A stretch of 64,000 bases of DNA from Oryzias latipes (Eukaryota; Chordata; Actinopteri; Beloniformes; Adrianichthyidae). Where the stretch lies: assembly GCF_002234675.1 (NCBI RefSeq), contig NC_019871.2, positions 14,230,331-14,294,330 on the forward strand, in the 5' to 3' direction. Below the pieces are notes generated by a model. The model was not told the DNA's origin and ran no database searches. It saw only the letters and a program-made list of their open reading frames with translations. Positions 1 through 17,317 of the stretch are shown here, one piece after another; the stretch's first letter is position 1; every line of letters begins with the position of its first letter. The position numbers and the translations under genes were made by a program.

Positions 1-1608
1 TAAAATGAAGACAGGTGTAGGGATGGGATATGGTTTAAAAAGGTCAGCTAAAGCTCATCTAAATAAAAACGTCAATTTGAAACGTTATCCTTTTGAAATT
101 TGCATTTTGTATGTCTGTATACGGCCATCCTATCTGTATGCTTATCAAAACTAACCACTGCTTTAACGTGTAAGAACTACTTTTCTTCGCGGAGTAATAC
201 AAACGTAATGCCGTCGAACAGGTTGGCCCGTTACAGAATTTTTCAATGGACTTACTTTGCGCGCTCAGACATTTATGAAACTTGCTCTAGAACCTAGAAC
301 TACTAAACCGCCTCTGAAAGCCGTCAATACTTTTCTTAAAACTACGGACACAAGAGGGGGCTTCAAACATAAAATGTGGGTTAAAGAACCAGCAGGCGTT
401 CAACCGGAAGAGGACTCTCAAAGGCCCCTTTAATTTTTTTTGGCGCCACAAGTGACAAAGACTTACAATAGAGTCCACAAACATATGGAAAGACCAAGCT
501 GTTTATGTAGTTTACATTGATTTACCCCAGACTGATGAATACACTGCATATTAATAAATGCGTGCGTGCAAGAAGTGATTTCAACCAACTACGCTAACAT
601 AAATACAAAGAGTTTGAAGAGTCGGTTAGCTAGCAGCAACCTGTTCGTTTGTATAACACCGTACTCACCTCGCTTGATCACATACATCATGACGAATAAA
701 GATATTACGTTAGCTCAAGAAGCGGCTAAAGGAACACCTAGACAGAATATAAAAGTGCAGAATGACGCAAACTCCCTACACAACTGCAGGAGAAGCCGCG
801 AACGACGGATGAAACCCGCGCTAAGCTTATAACTAGGAAAGGCGTGACCTAGCTGAGAAGATTGGCTTGGGTTTGGACCAATCATGTGTATACCCTTGTG
901 TGTCTAAACCAATCAGAATGGTGCATCTTTTATTTTTCCGGGATTTCAATCTGGCGGGTCTTTCCTTCTTTCATAATATTTGTCTTTATTTATTCATTTT
1001 CGAAAGTTTTATCTGTGTTTACATTGTTAGTTCTTTTACGTATGGTTTTGCGATCATTTTTGTTTTTTTTCTAAACTCACAATTACAAAATTTGTATTTA
1101 TTTTTAGACTGATGTTAAGTTTCAGTTAAGTTTTGTTTTCGTAATTTGTTTTGCAGATGTACCTCTCCCCGCCGTAAGGTGGCAGTCATGCGCTGCTTGA
1201 GTTATGTTCAGTCACGTCTGAAGGGACATCGAAGAAGAGGAACCCCGTATCAAAATCGCCTTTTAAATATTTGGAGTCGTTGCTCTGGAAAAAGTTTTGA
1301 TACAAAACGTTATTGAAGCTTTTATTTTGTTAGCTTATATCTATTTTAATTCACATTTAATGCCAAAACTCAAAAGATGAGTTAGTCGTCGCCAGCAATC
1401 TCTTTGATAAACATTTTTAACTGAACGTCTCGACGTGTCAACAGCAGCAGAGATGCTCTCGGAGGCTAACGATGGATCTGCATGTTAACGCGGCGCGTTC
1501 GGCTGCTGGAGCTGTCACGCCGCTGCATGTCGACCCCTTCCTGTTTGAAATTTCCTCCCACGTTGCCCCGTTGGACACGTAGCTGTTATCAGGACCGAGG
1601 GACTCGCT
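1..1608. other. Upstream flank of qpctl, no gene recognised
   Basis: No open reading frame here resembles a known protein, and I could not find a first exon of snrpd2, the gene next to QPCTL in human. The stretch is AT-rich and must include the qpctl promoter and leader towards its right end. The last 200 bases are richer in GC and CpG than the rest, as expected near a transcription start. I see no TATA box that I would trust. Confidence 0.5.
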
Positions 1609-1620
1609 GTGTCTGCTGCC

Positions 1621-7049
<5,429 letters not shown>

Positions 7050-7240
7050 AGCACTCAGACATATGAAGGAAGAAGCTGTGACTTCTATTTAAAAAAAATG
7101 AAAAGCTAAAATAGATTGTTCTCAATCTAGTGGATGAGTTTGAACTCACTGATATGTGAAGTGGACAGAGTCTTAATTGATTATGTTTTTCCTTTGAGGA
7201 GGAAAAACAAGCCTTATTAGCTTTTTTCCCCCCCTAATCG

Positions 7241-7246
7241 AATAAA
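7241..7246 (+). terminator. qpctl polyadenylation signal
   Basis: Canonical AATAAA about 190 bases downstream of the qpctl stop, followed by a GT-rich stretch. It is the first canonical signal after the stop codon. Confidence 0.6.
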
Positions 7247-7249
7247 AAT

Positions 7250-8060
7250 GCACTTTTACAGGCAGCTGCGCTCGGCAGATGTCTCTAACCTGACAAAAGT
7301 GAACAGCAGCAGCTCACATTTGTGAATAATTTAACTGATCTTGCTTTCAGGTGAGTGAAAATCCTGGTCACGGGGGCTGCTTTCTGTGCGACTACAACTT
7401 CAAAGATATTATTAGAAATACAATGTGATGATTTACAATTTATCAAAGAGAAAAAAATCTAGTTTATTCATTCCTGTGAGGTCAAAAACACTGAAAATTG
7501 CTGTTACTACACATACAACCTACGGGTACAGAATGTGTTAGTTAATATCCAAAGGCAGTTGTGATGCCATTTGTGAATACAAGTGGAGGGAGGACCGGTA
7601 ATGTTTAATCCAATTGATGCTTTTATATCATGTCTTTGTGTATGTCATGAATAATTGTTTGTTTTGTCAAATTTTGGTATTAAAACAAAAAATGATGGAA
7701 ATCTCAGCTGAGAAAGGAGTTAAAATCTGGAGTGGTCTCCATGTGTTTCTTGCGAGAAAAAAGGTGGGTGACAAAGGGGTGGAGGGGTGTGGTGGTGCAA
7801 CTGGGGTCTTGAGTTGTCTTGAGCTGACTCGTCAGAAAACAGGTGGATTTGTCGTGGAGGTCCAGGAGAACATCTTTCTGGTAAACTGCAATTAAAGACA
7901 TTTATAACAAGGATTTTAGTTCATTCTGCAGTTTATCCACAAGATGGCGCTGGTGTTTCTGATTGTGTGACGTTTAATTCAAGCCATTACAAAATGTAAA
8001 ATAAATAAATCTTATTATAGCTCTGCTAAGTTGTTTTTGTAAAGCTTCACTAATTAACAC
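7250..8060. other. qpctl/six9 intergenic (convergent ends)
   Basis: qpctl and six9 converge here. An open frame of about 90 codons at 7614-7895 has no recognisable domain and no codon structure I can trust. Nothing else is seen. Confidence 0.5.
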
Positions 8061-8068
8061 TTTAATTT

Positions 8069-8095
8069 TTTTATTTCGAAAAAAAAAACTTTATT
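8069..8095 (-). terminator. six9 polyadenylation signals
   Basis: Two TTTATT strings (AATAAA on the minus strand) lie about 45-75 bases after the six9 stop, so the 3' untranslated region would be very short if they are used. Confidence 0.45.
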
Positions 8096-8140
8096 GAGAG
8101 GTTCAGAAACCAACATCCGGTTAAGTTCGTTTCTTTAATG

Positions 8141-9632
8141 TCATCGTGGTACTGACCCAACACGCGTGGCCCGCTCTCTCTGTCGGCGGTTCTTGAACCA
8201 GTTGCTGACCTGCGTGGCTGTGAGCCCCGTGGCCGCCGCGAGCTCCCTCTTCTCCCGCGTGGAAGGATAAGGCCCGCGCCTGTACCACTCCTTCAGGATT
8301 CTTCGAGATTTCTCCTGTTCAAACAATTGAAAATTCCAGAAAAGTCCCAAAGAAACAATATGCAATTTTTTTTTACTCTTCACATTTTTTTTTAGAACAA
8401 TCACCATTTCTTTTTTTCAAATCAATTGGACAACATTAGGTGTTTTTTTTTAAGTTTGTAGTGCTAATGAAGGAGTTTTAGTCCAGTTTCAAAAAATCAC
8501 ACAAAAGCCCTAGAACTTATCTGTGAAAGATTTCTGACCGGTCTTTACATTTGGACATACAGGCAGGTCAACAAAGAAGTATGTGAGTTCCTCAAGGTGC
8601 TGCTTTGGGTCCTCTTCACTATTTTGACTTTCCACATATTCCCTTCAAGTATTTTGAAAAACCAAAATAAATTGTGCACAGCACATCTGGATTTATGTTA
8701 GGATGTTACACCGACATTCTGGGCAAACACTTCCATGCAAGTTTGTTTCCAAATATTAACTGGAAAAGTCAGTTAAAGATAAAAGCTTATGCCTGTTCAG
8801 GAATCCTGCTGCTTGAGGGCAGACCTGAGGTGTTTTTGTCCTATTTTAAAACACTAAAACTTGTCAAATCATCTGAAATGAATGCTAATCACCCCAAACT
8901 CCATCTCTCCTTTTGCTGGTTAAAATTGATAAAATAAATAAAAGTGCCTTATGTAAACAGAAAACATTGATTGATTATCAAACACTTTAATTTTATCAAG
9001 TTTCCAGGCAATGTTTTTTAAATCAGAATCAGAAATCAGAAATACTTTATTGATCCCACACGTGGGAAATTTGTTTCCACGTGAACAAATATGAACAAAA
9101 CCATTAAAATGATCTTTTTTCTAAAATATTTTAACTTTTGCAGCCTGTTAAGTAAACATATAAAGGTATTAACTGAAACTAAGTTATATGTATTTGCATG
9201 TTTCAGTTGCAGAGGAGATGGTCCCTGAAACCTGAAACTACGATTTCCTACCTTAAAGCAGTAAATCGTTTCCTCTCCATCCCAGATGGTGTGCGGGAGA
9301 GGAAACTTTCTCCTTACTCGATACTTCCCCACAGCTCCCAGGGGCCGGCCCCTCTGCCTTTCGGCCTCAGTGTAGCGGGCTCTTAGCCAGAGCTGTTGCA
9401 GGAACCAGTGGCTGCTTGACGAGAAGGGAAAGCTCTCCAGCAAAGCGTAGAGGTCCGAGAAACGCCCGTGGTGGAAAGCCACAGCAGCTTTGGCTTTCAG
9501 GACGCCCTCCAGCTCCTCGAGGCCTGAAGAAGAGGGAGGAATAGTGCGGAGGAAGCCAGCCAGGCGATCGATGCAGCCAGCCTGTAGAAGGACCTCACAA
9601 ACACAAATGACCTGCTCTGGTGTGAAGATCAT
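8141..9632 (-). CDS. six9: Small SIX-domain homeobox protein, Six1/2-like (six9-type)
   Basis: Two exons on the minus strand, 9632-9252 and 8314-8141, joined by a phase-0 GT-AG intron; 184 residues. The SIX domain spans about 3-115 ([15 protein letters not shown], then [19 protein letters not shown]). The homeodomain spans about 117-176, with recognition helix [24 protein letters not shown] and REKRELA with [13 protein letters not shown] follow the Six1/Six2 class, not Six4/5 (NRYP, LAK..GLSLTQ) or Six3/6. SIX proteins are nuclear transcription factors; the SIX domain binds EYA partners. It ends only a few residues after the homeodomain, far shorter than SIX1 (284). The start is uncertain: the frame stays open to an ATG at 9776, and a splice acceptor just upstream could bring in another 5' exon. 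The name six9 rests on class and position beside six5, not on a database match. Confidence 0.8.
8315..9251 (-). other. six9 intron inside the homeodomain
   Basis: This 937-base intron separates CFK from EKSR near the start of the homeodomain. It contains a LINE tail at about 9024-9080 and otherwise nothing recognisable. Confidence 0.7.
9024..9085 (-). repeat. L2-type LINE 3' tail fragment
   Basis: A short AATCAGA repeat followed by TACTTTATTGATCCC and a GGGAAATTT block is the typical end of a teleost L2-like LINE read on the minus strand. The same layout (CCTTTATTCGTCCC, then GGGGAAATTT) ends the longer LINE at 25.2 kb. Only the tail is left. Confidence 0.55.
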
Positions 9633-9776
9633 TGCTCTGGGAACAAGGCCGGGGTCCTGGCTGTCCTGGAGGTTTAGGAACGCGTCCTTTAGACTCCTCC
9701 AACGCCTCTGGGGAGCATAATGGATGTTCAACAGCCCTGTGAACCTGTATGTATGCTGAGCATTGCTCATTATCAT

Positions 9777-11818
9777 AGCCTAACACAGGTAACCTGAGAC
9801 CATCAGGGTTAGAAAAACACACATATACCCCTCATTCTCCTGTACAAACACGTGCTTGAACACCTTCAGCTTTCCTAAAGCGCATGAAGGTTTCAGTGTC
9901 ATACACAAACACATTTGAATAAAAATTTCTTTGTCAAATTAGAAGCAAAATACCAGGACAAAGAAATGCGTGTCAAGACTAACGAGCAGCTCTAGATGGA
10001 GATGAAAGGACGCAGAAAAGAAAAGCACCAGATAATTGGAGTTTATTAGAATATCATGTAATATAAAAAAATAAAACATATTTGAATAAAAATAAAGAGA
10101 GGACAAATTTGAACAACACACAAATGATCCCTTTTAGAAATATTTCAAACATTTATCAGCGTACAATATCTTTGGTTAGGTCTGGAGTCATATATTCAGA
10201 GAATAAAAGAAACAACAGTTTCCAGCTACAGAAGGAAGAGAAGACCTTCAAATGGTTAACATGCTTTGGTAAGAAAGATGGATTTATCGCCATCTAAAGC
10301 TAAAGGACTTAAAAGTCAGATTGAAGGAAGGTTTTTTTTTTAAATTCATTAAAATAATGTGACCTGTTTTAAAATGTTGCATTCTTGACCCTTGAAAGCT
10401 TTTTGGTAACTTCAGTCTGAAATGGTAAAACTCAGGGGACATGAAGATGTGAGCTTTTGCATCGTTCCCCCCCCCCCCAAAATTACACATTTTCACACAA
10501 AACAAAAACAAGCCAATACATACTTTAAATAGAATACATGAAAAAGAGAGAAAAACTGTTAAAAAAAAGACACAACAAACACATGCAGGCCATTACTGTA
10601 TCTAGATAAGACATTGAGCTGTCTATTTGTGTACCATAAATAGCCAAAGATTTGACCACTACCTGTGTCATGACAGCAGGAAACTCACATTTTTGGCTTT
10701 TAATGATTCTTTTTTTTTCCACCTTAAAAAGAAAATGTTTGAAATTTTAAAAGCAGCACATGCGAGTTGAATCCCAGTCATAGCAACAAGGCATCGTAGC
10801 GTAAACATAGTGGAAATGAAATGTGCAAAATATACAAAAACAATGAGTCGACGAATGTGTGATCCACGGAGGACACGTAAATGTGGCTTCTACAAAAGTC
10901 TCTATGAAGTGAGTTCAGGAATTTGGTTAGCTGTAAAAATGACTTGATTTTTTTTTCCTGTAGAAATATATATAAACATTTTAATAGAACATCAATAAAA
11001 GTTTAAAATAAGGCACTTATCAGCATCAGCATACTGAGATTTTGGACTTTGTGGAATCACAGCAAATGTTTTAGTGTAATGAACTGCAAATGCTCCTTAA
11101 TCAAAGCTCCTCTTCATCTCCCAAATGTCCTAGCTGTTATACCAGTTCCAATAGTGTCCCATGAGAAGCAATAAAAGCATTGCATAGTTTGAAAACAACA
11201 ATAACCCTTTGTTTTCCTGACGTTTTTTTTTTTCTTCCTCCTTTGCCATCAAAGGAACAATTCAAGAAATCTTCAGTAACTTACATGAAACCAGAAAATA
11301 CTGCTGCATAGCCTTTGAAGCTGAGATAATATGGTTCACGAGCAACTCAGTCTACTTCTTCTATCGACGAAGATAAACTGGTTACCAATTGTCTTCTTGG
11401 GAGTGTTGTTGGATTCACGTGAGGCTCCAAACCAGCTCTCCTTTGGTTGAAAATGTTTATAGACTATTATGGTGGAGACATCACTCTGCCGGCTCAAAAA
11501 AACAAAACCAAAAAACAATCATGGAGTGTGTTGGAGAACACCGTTCCAGGTCAAAGCTCTGTCTTCATCTTAAAAAAATTAGTGAGAATAAAAAGAACTT
11601 TAAGACCCAGAGATCCTATAAAAAGAAGCAGATACTCCCATGTGGAAAGCTGCTGGTGAATTTTCCCAATAATTCTGCCCATCTGGGTGTAAAAGAGGTT
11701 CCTACAAGAAGCAGAGTGGAGTCAGTTGCTAGGCAAATTTCAAAGAATAATGGGTTTGTAATAATAGTAGGTGTTAGTGTAATTTTGTTCTTAGTCCTTA
11801 GCCCACTTTGTAAACAGA
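9777..11818 (-). other. six5-six9 spacer and six5 3' untranslated region
   Basis: About 2 kb separates the six5 stop from the six9 start. No coding sequence is recognised. A candidate minus-strand poly(A) signal (TTTATT) lies at about 10038, so much of the spacer may be six5 3' untranslated region. A 12-base C run lies at 10467-10478. Confidence 0.5.
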
Positions 11819-14800
11819 CTACAAGCCCAGTTCATCATCCACAGGGACAGACTGGAGTTGAGTAAGGATCTTGGAGTCCCCGTCTTCTCGATTAGCCAGT
11901 GGCGAGTTGGCTTCTCCATCTTGCTCTGGGGTGGGGCTTCCCAGAAGCAGCGACTCTCCCCCAGTAAGACCCAACAAGGCCGGGTCCACGGGCAGGTCCC
12001 CCTTGCCGCGAACGTCGAACATTGCCAGACTCGCCGAGGTGGACAGTGGCATGGGGCTCCAAGCCGGCTGGGACAACTGGACATTTGAGGTGACTCCGCT
12101 GTACATGGGACTGAGGGTGAGCATGCTCTCTGGAGTCAGTGCGTTTGCCGTCTGATCCAGCAGCTGCGGGGGGAGGACGGAAGGGGTTTGGCCGATTGCA
12201 ATCGAAGTCTCCGGAGCGCAATACGGTGGGGAGGAGTTATTGAAATTCAAGGGAGACGCCATGAGGCCACTGGAGGTTAGGGCAGGGGTGACGGAAGGCT
12301 GGGGGGCAACAGAAAGGGTGGGGGGGTTTAGAGATAGACCCATTCCATTTGAAGAAACCGGTGCAGTGTCTGGGACTGGCTTCAGGGGCACACTGGTCAG
12401 CTGAAGGCCTGCTGGGATGGTCAGAATCAGCTTACCCTGCTGGACACTCAGGTAGGGACTTCCCCCGAAGAGAAGACCACCTTGATGAATGAAAAGAGCA
12501 GCAATGAAGAACCTCGGTGTAACAAAAACAACATCAATCAAAACATCCTCCCTGTCACTGTTGTCTGTTGGATTCCCTTTAACTGTATGTTTTTTTTAAC
12601 CGAATTCTCAATTAAGCTGCTATACTAGAAGCTATAAAAAATAATGCTTTAAAACCAAAATGCAGTTTACTGATTGGTACAAGTGTGAGGTAAGTGTACC
12701 TTGGGAAGTGGAGGATAGCTGGATGATCCCAGGGTTCAGGAGCTGCACTGCAGGAGCCATGCTGCTGGGGGGGTTCTGAACGGGTCTCAGCTGGTTTATC
12801 CTCACAGAGCTCTGGGTGACCCCACCCGCAGCTGGAGCTGAAGACAGAATTTGCAAGGGGACTCCAGTAGAGGATACGGGAAGATTGGAACTGGTAGGTA
12901 CAACTTGAGGGAAAGAGATGCTGGTCGAATTTTGGATGGAGGAGACTGGAATCAGCTGAGGCATGGAGATTGGGACCATTTGTGCTGGGGTGCTACCTTT
13001 ACTCTGGGAGGCTGGAGCGTCTTGTGCCGGGGAGGAAATGGAAATGATCTGCGGAGCCTGAATTTTGCTGGGCGAAAAGTCTGTGGTTTGCTCTCCGAGC
13101 GGGTTCACCAGGTGCTGCAGGAGGTGGCTGCTGTTAAGCTGTGAAACTGAAACGATGGTTCTGGCACTTTCAGCCACAGTTGTAGAAGCATCTTGCTGCT
13201 GTGGCGCCAGCCGGTTTCCTGTGGTTAGAGTCTGGGGGCTTTGGAACTGTGGAGCCGGGGAGGTCAGGGGGGACACGGGGACCAGCTGAGGACACTGTGA
13301 TGCCTGAACCCCCGAGGAGTGCTGCACCACATGGGACACCGGTGTTCCCTGGATGGAGGGCACGACCTGGGGCAAAGAAATGATCTGAGGGGTGGAGTTG
13401 CCAGAAGAATTGGCAGAACTTGGGGGGCTTAGCTGAGACACGCTAGAGGTGGAAATGACCACGCCCCCACACGATAGAGCGACAGGGAGAGCAAGGGGCT
13501 CCTGCTGTTGGGGAGTTTGTGCGAGGATGAGCGAAGGGAGACTGGTTGGGGTGGACAGAGAGGGTGAAGGCGGGGATAACGATGAGGAAGAGGGAGATAC
13601 AGTCTGGCTGGTGCCTTCTGATTTTGAAGCAACAATAAAATCCATGTCCTGGTGGGTTTCAGTTTTGTTTTGCAGCAGAGGAGAAATGATGGTGGGAGCG
13701 TTTGACATTGGGACGGCGTTGGTGTTCAGAACAACTGGCTTAGTCTCCACACAAGAGGCTTCTGGCGCAGAGGCTGGCGGCTGAGGCTGATGCACGCCGA
13801 CCCCAGGTTTGGTTATGACCTGAGCTCCGTTCATAATTAAAGGGGAGCTGGTTGCTACCGGGCTCAGTGTGACCGTCTGGCAATCGCAGAAGCTCAGCCC
13901 GTTAATGATGACGCCGGTGCCTGCGTTGGAGATCAGGGAATTTCCATTGAGGAGTAAAGGCTGGGAGGCTGTGAGGATGCCGCTGGAGCCGTTGAGGATG
14001 AGCTGGCCTCCAGTGTTACAAGGAACCGCAGAGACGGAGATGACGGAAGCTGTGGAGCAGGCAGCCTCCTCTTGTTTGTCAGAGATGTCGTCCATGGCAC
14101 TCGCCTCATCCTCCGTGCTGTGGTTCCCGTCGGACTCGCTGAAACAAGCAAAGCCAAACATGAAACACTCCAAATTTGGTGTGGGTTAATACAGAATGGC
14201 AGCCATTTTCAGTTGTTTTTTTGTTTGTTTTTTAAATACACCTACTCAAACTAAACTTCTCAAATTGGTGCCTTTTTGAGAAGAAAAAAAACAAAAAGTT
14301 GACCAACTAGTCTCCACCAATGTGTCTTTTTATATCATGTCAGAGTTTAAACAGTCACCAACATTATCCATCCAACCATTTCCTGAACCCGCTGGAATCT
14401 CTTTTAGGGTCACAGGGTTGCTGGAGTCAAACCAGCTACTGTTGGGTGAAGGAAGGGTACACACTGAACAGGTGGCGCGTCTGTTGCCATGGGGACAATT
14501 TTGGAACCTTCAATTAACCAATGAGGCTGAAGTGTTTGGAGAAAACCCACACATGCATGAGGAGAACATGCCAACTCCACCCAGAAAGGACCCAGCTGGG
14601 ATTTGATCCAGGGCCTTCTTGCTGTGAGACAAGAGTGCTATCCAGAGTGTCAGTGTCCAGTCCTACCAAGATGATCAATGAATTAAAAATAACTCAGGGC
14701 ACATGATGTTTTTGCTGGAAAAGACTTGCAGGGTCTTCAAAACTTTTTTTTTAAATGTGTATACATATATTTAAACCAGAATGCCTTTAGCAGGCAACAG

Positions 14801-16690
14801 TGCCGTTTAAGGCACCTGGTTAGATGTTTAGTAGTGTGTATTTCAAAATTTTGAAATCTTTGTAAAGTCTAATTAAAATTTGTATTGAGATTAGCTCGTA
14901 ATCCAGTGTTGGTAATAACAAATGTGCCTCTGCTACATTGATGTTATTTTATTCATGAACAAAAACAGTTATTACCCTGTAATGTAGGAGACTGATTTAT
15001 AAGAGGTTTTAAAAGTGAATAAATCCAAAATAAAAGAAAATATGTAGTAAGCTCAAAACTCTGTAGAAAGTTTAGAACTTTGTAAAACCTGTTAGTTTCA
15101 AGTCTGAAAAGGGAAAGTGAGGAAAACGAGATTGTCTGTGTCCGAACTGATCTTTGATCAATTTTTTATTCAACTTAAAGGCATCAAATCGCTGTAGTTC
15201 TTTTTGATGGAACTGAATATTTTCAAGTGTAAAAGTGTGACAAAATGTTGGACTTTTTATAATTAACTGGTCATGTCTGTTGAAATAATATTAAAAGCTT
15301 TTAGCTGTAAAATAATCACCTTTTTTCACTCTGATTCTAAAAGTGAAAACCTGTATTAATAAATTGTCACATTAAGGAAATCTGGTTTGCTTCTTTCAAT
15401 AAATCTCACGACTTCACAACTATTCAATTGTTGACTTTTAAATTACATTCAACTTTTTATCACCAAATATTTAGACCTTTAAAAACTGTCTCAGGTTCCT
15501 ACAGACCCCCTTTTTTATTTCTTTTGTTGTTGTTTTTTGGGATGGATGATTTCTGTGATTAATGTGTCCAGCTTGACCGTCCAGGAACACCAGACAGCGA
15601 GTCTGCCAGACCAGCACAAAGCCACAGATAATAAGAGCTCAGTGCTGTCTGTCTTATCTCCTCCTCACTTTGATTCCAAACGCTGCCGCCCCCCCCCCTC
15701 TCTTTCACTCTTGGGGAGTGACATGCTTTTGGTTGTGTCCCCCTGGCTCTGCCGGTGGCGGTGCAGCGGGCTGTGGGGAAACCTGAGCCTTTGTGGGCCT
15801 CCTGGCTCTCACATTTCATAACAAAGCAACACGCTCCTGGTTTCAGAGCTGGAGCTGCTGTCAAAAGAAGCCGCCGTCCCCTCCTGACCTAAAACCTTAT
15901 AGTACGATTCTGCACAGTTGCTGCAGGAGCAGCTGCAGCTGCAGACGCATATGAATCATGATTTCAGACAGACAAAAGAGTGACGTTCTGGTCGGTGTTC
16001 TTGCCTTTTGCTGTGGGTGCCGGACGGCGTCCTGTCCCGCTGCCTGCGGTTCTTGAACCAGTTGCTGACCTGCGTGAGGGACAGTCCGGTTACCTTGGCC
16101 AGGTTTTTCTTCTCGTCCGGAGTGGGGTACCTGTTGCTCTTGTAGCACTCTTTCAGGGCGTTGCGGGACTTCTCCTTGAAGCAGTACACCGTCTCCTCTC
16201 CGTCCCAGATGGTTTTGGGAAGGGGGAACTTTTTTCTCAGCCGGTACTTGTCCACCGCTCCCAGGCTGCGGCCGCGGGATCTCTCCGCCTCCTTGTAACG
16301 GGCTTTGAGGTACAGGTCCTGCAGGAACCCATGGTTAGACGGGTGGAAGTCGTGGCTCTCCAGGATGGCGTAGAGCTCCTTGAATTCCTCCCGGTGGAAA
16401 GCCACCAGAGCCTGGGCCTTCAGCAGGGTCTCGTTGCCACGTAGCAGCTCGGACGAAGGAGGTATGGTGGAGAGAAATCTCCACAGGCGATCCACATTGC
16501 CCGCCTGCAGAAGGGCCTCGCACAGACATGAAACTTGGTCAGTGGAAAAACTCAAAGCCGACTTTTGAAAACTTTGGAGTAATTGTTCCGAAAGCTGGAG
16601 AGGATCTTTAGCTTCCTCGGATTCTGTGGCCGATGGTTCCTCTGGGCTGTTCTCGGATTGTTCTGTGGACTCTAAAGACAAGGAAGCCAT
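11819..16690 (-). CDS. six5: SIX homeobox 5 transcription factor
   Basis: Three exons on the minus strand, 16690-16005, 14138-12700 and 12480-11819, sum to 928 codons plus stop. The SIX domain is at about 47-158 and the homeodomain at about 162-221, ending [32 protein letters not shown] and the [12 protein letters not shown] junction after the homeodomain mark the Six4/Six5 class. The remaining 700 residues are rich in Ser, Gln, Pro, Val and Ile with repeated PQ(V/I)I/VPVS-like strings, a low-complexity activation region like that of SIX4/SIX5. The protein is longer than human SIX5 (739). I chose six5 over six4 by neighbours (qpctl, clptm1 and relb match human 19q13). Intron 1 uses a GC donor, AAAAG|GCAAGA, which restores the conserved Ser of HSKSESDG. 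SIX5 controls muscle, lens and germ-cell genes in mammals. Confidence 0.92.
14139..16004 (-). other. six5 intron 1 (GC-AG)
   Basis: The intron begins GCAAGA on the minus strand (bases 16004-16003 are the GC) and ends TTTCAG before base 14138. It contains an old dispersed repeat at 14360-14665 and a 10-base C run at 15689-15698. No coding sequence is seen. Confidence 0.75.
14360..14665 (+). repeat. Degenerate dispersed teleost repeat, copy A
   Basis: Blocks typical of a very common teleost interspersed repeat are visible in order: CATCCAACCATTTCCTGAACC, a GGGTACACACTGAACAGG block, GAGAACATGCCAACTCCA, and CTTCTTGCTGTGAGACAAGAGTGCT. Copies B (27361-27600) and C (53080-53225) carry the same blocks. 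The copy is old and I cannot name its family with confidence. Confidence 0.55.
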
Positions 16691-16721
16691 TTTCACTTTA
16701 ACTTTTTTTTTTCCACCACTG

Positions 16722-16770
16722 GTCCCTCCTCCCTCCCCCCGCCTCCTCCCTCTCCTTCTCCCTCTCCCTC
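16722..16770 (-). promoter_or_regulatory. G-rich tract in six5 leader
   Basis: On the six5 sense strand this tract has at least five runs of three or more G separated by short A/G spacers, ending about 32 bases before the start codon. Such sequence can form a G-quadruplex in DNA or mRNA. That it does so here is inference. Confidence 0.45.
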
Positions 16771-17317
16771 CATCAGCCCAACAAAACCTGAATGTGGCCG
16801 CGAGCCAGAGCTGGCCACGCCCCCTCGACCAAAACTCTAAAACTCCAAAACCACTGTTGCCCACCTTCTTCTTATTTTTTTTAAACTTCTCTCTAAATGT
16901 ATAAATGTTACCTAAATTATTACCACTTTTGGTTAAACCAAAAAAAGAGAAAGTCTATTTTCATGCTATTAAACACAAGTACAGACAGTTTAAAGTCCCA
17001 GTGCTCTTCTGATCTATTTTAAAAGCATTTCCAGAGGTCGTTTAATTGTGATTATGCTGTGTTTAGCTAAAATAAAAAATAAAATAAAAACCTGTGTCGT
17101 TTTTTAGAACATAGTTTCTGCAGACTGACAGGGAGTTCATTGGAGATTCAAGCTTCTGAGTTGCCATAGTTGCTCCCACTTCACACATTTTTGCGTCTGC
17201 TTTAAAAACAATATGAATAAAGAAATACAAATAGTTTCAATTCCTATAGAAATAAATGCAATTTGACACGGTTCATAATGGTGTTTTGATATGGTCAATT
17301 CGATTTGGACCAATGTC
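16771..17317. other. six5 upstream flank
   Basis: Region just upstream of six5, on the side towards tbcb. It should hold the six5 promoter. No TATA box or known element was identified, and no coding sequence is seen. Confidence 0.4.

Noticed and set aside
1609-1620. Upstream in-frame start of qpctl
   Set aside because: The codon at 1609 is GTG; the first ATG is at 1621 and leaves a normal type II anchor protein.
7614-7895. 93-codon frame between qpctl and six9
   Set aside because: No recognisable domain, lies in the 3' flank of both genes, and has an equally long frame on the opposite strand.
11102-11820. Search for a dmpk gene beside six5, as in mammals
   Set aside because: No kinase motif is seen in the 3' flank of six5; six9 lies there instead.
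12851-14189. Several plus-strand open frames opposite six5 exon 2
   Set aside because: They are shadows of the GC-rich, low-complexity six5 coding strand and show no domain.
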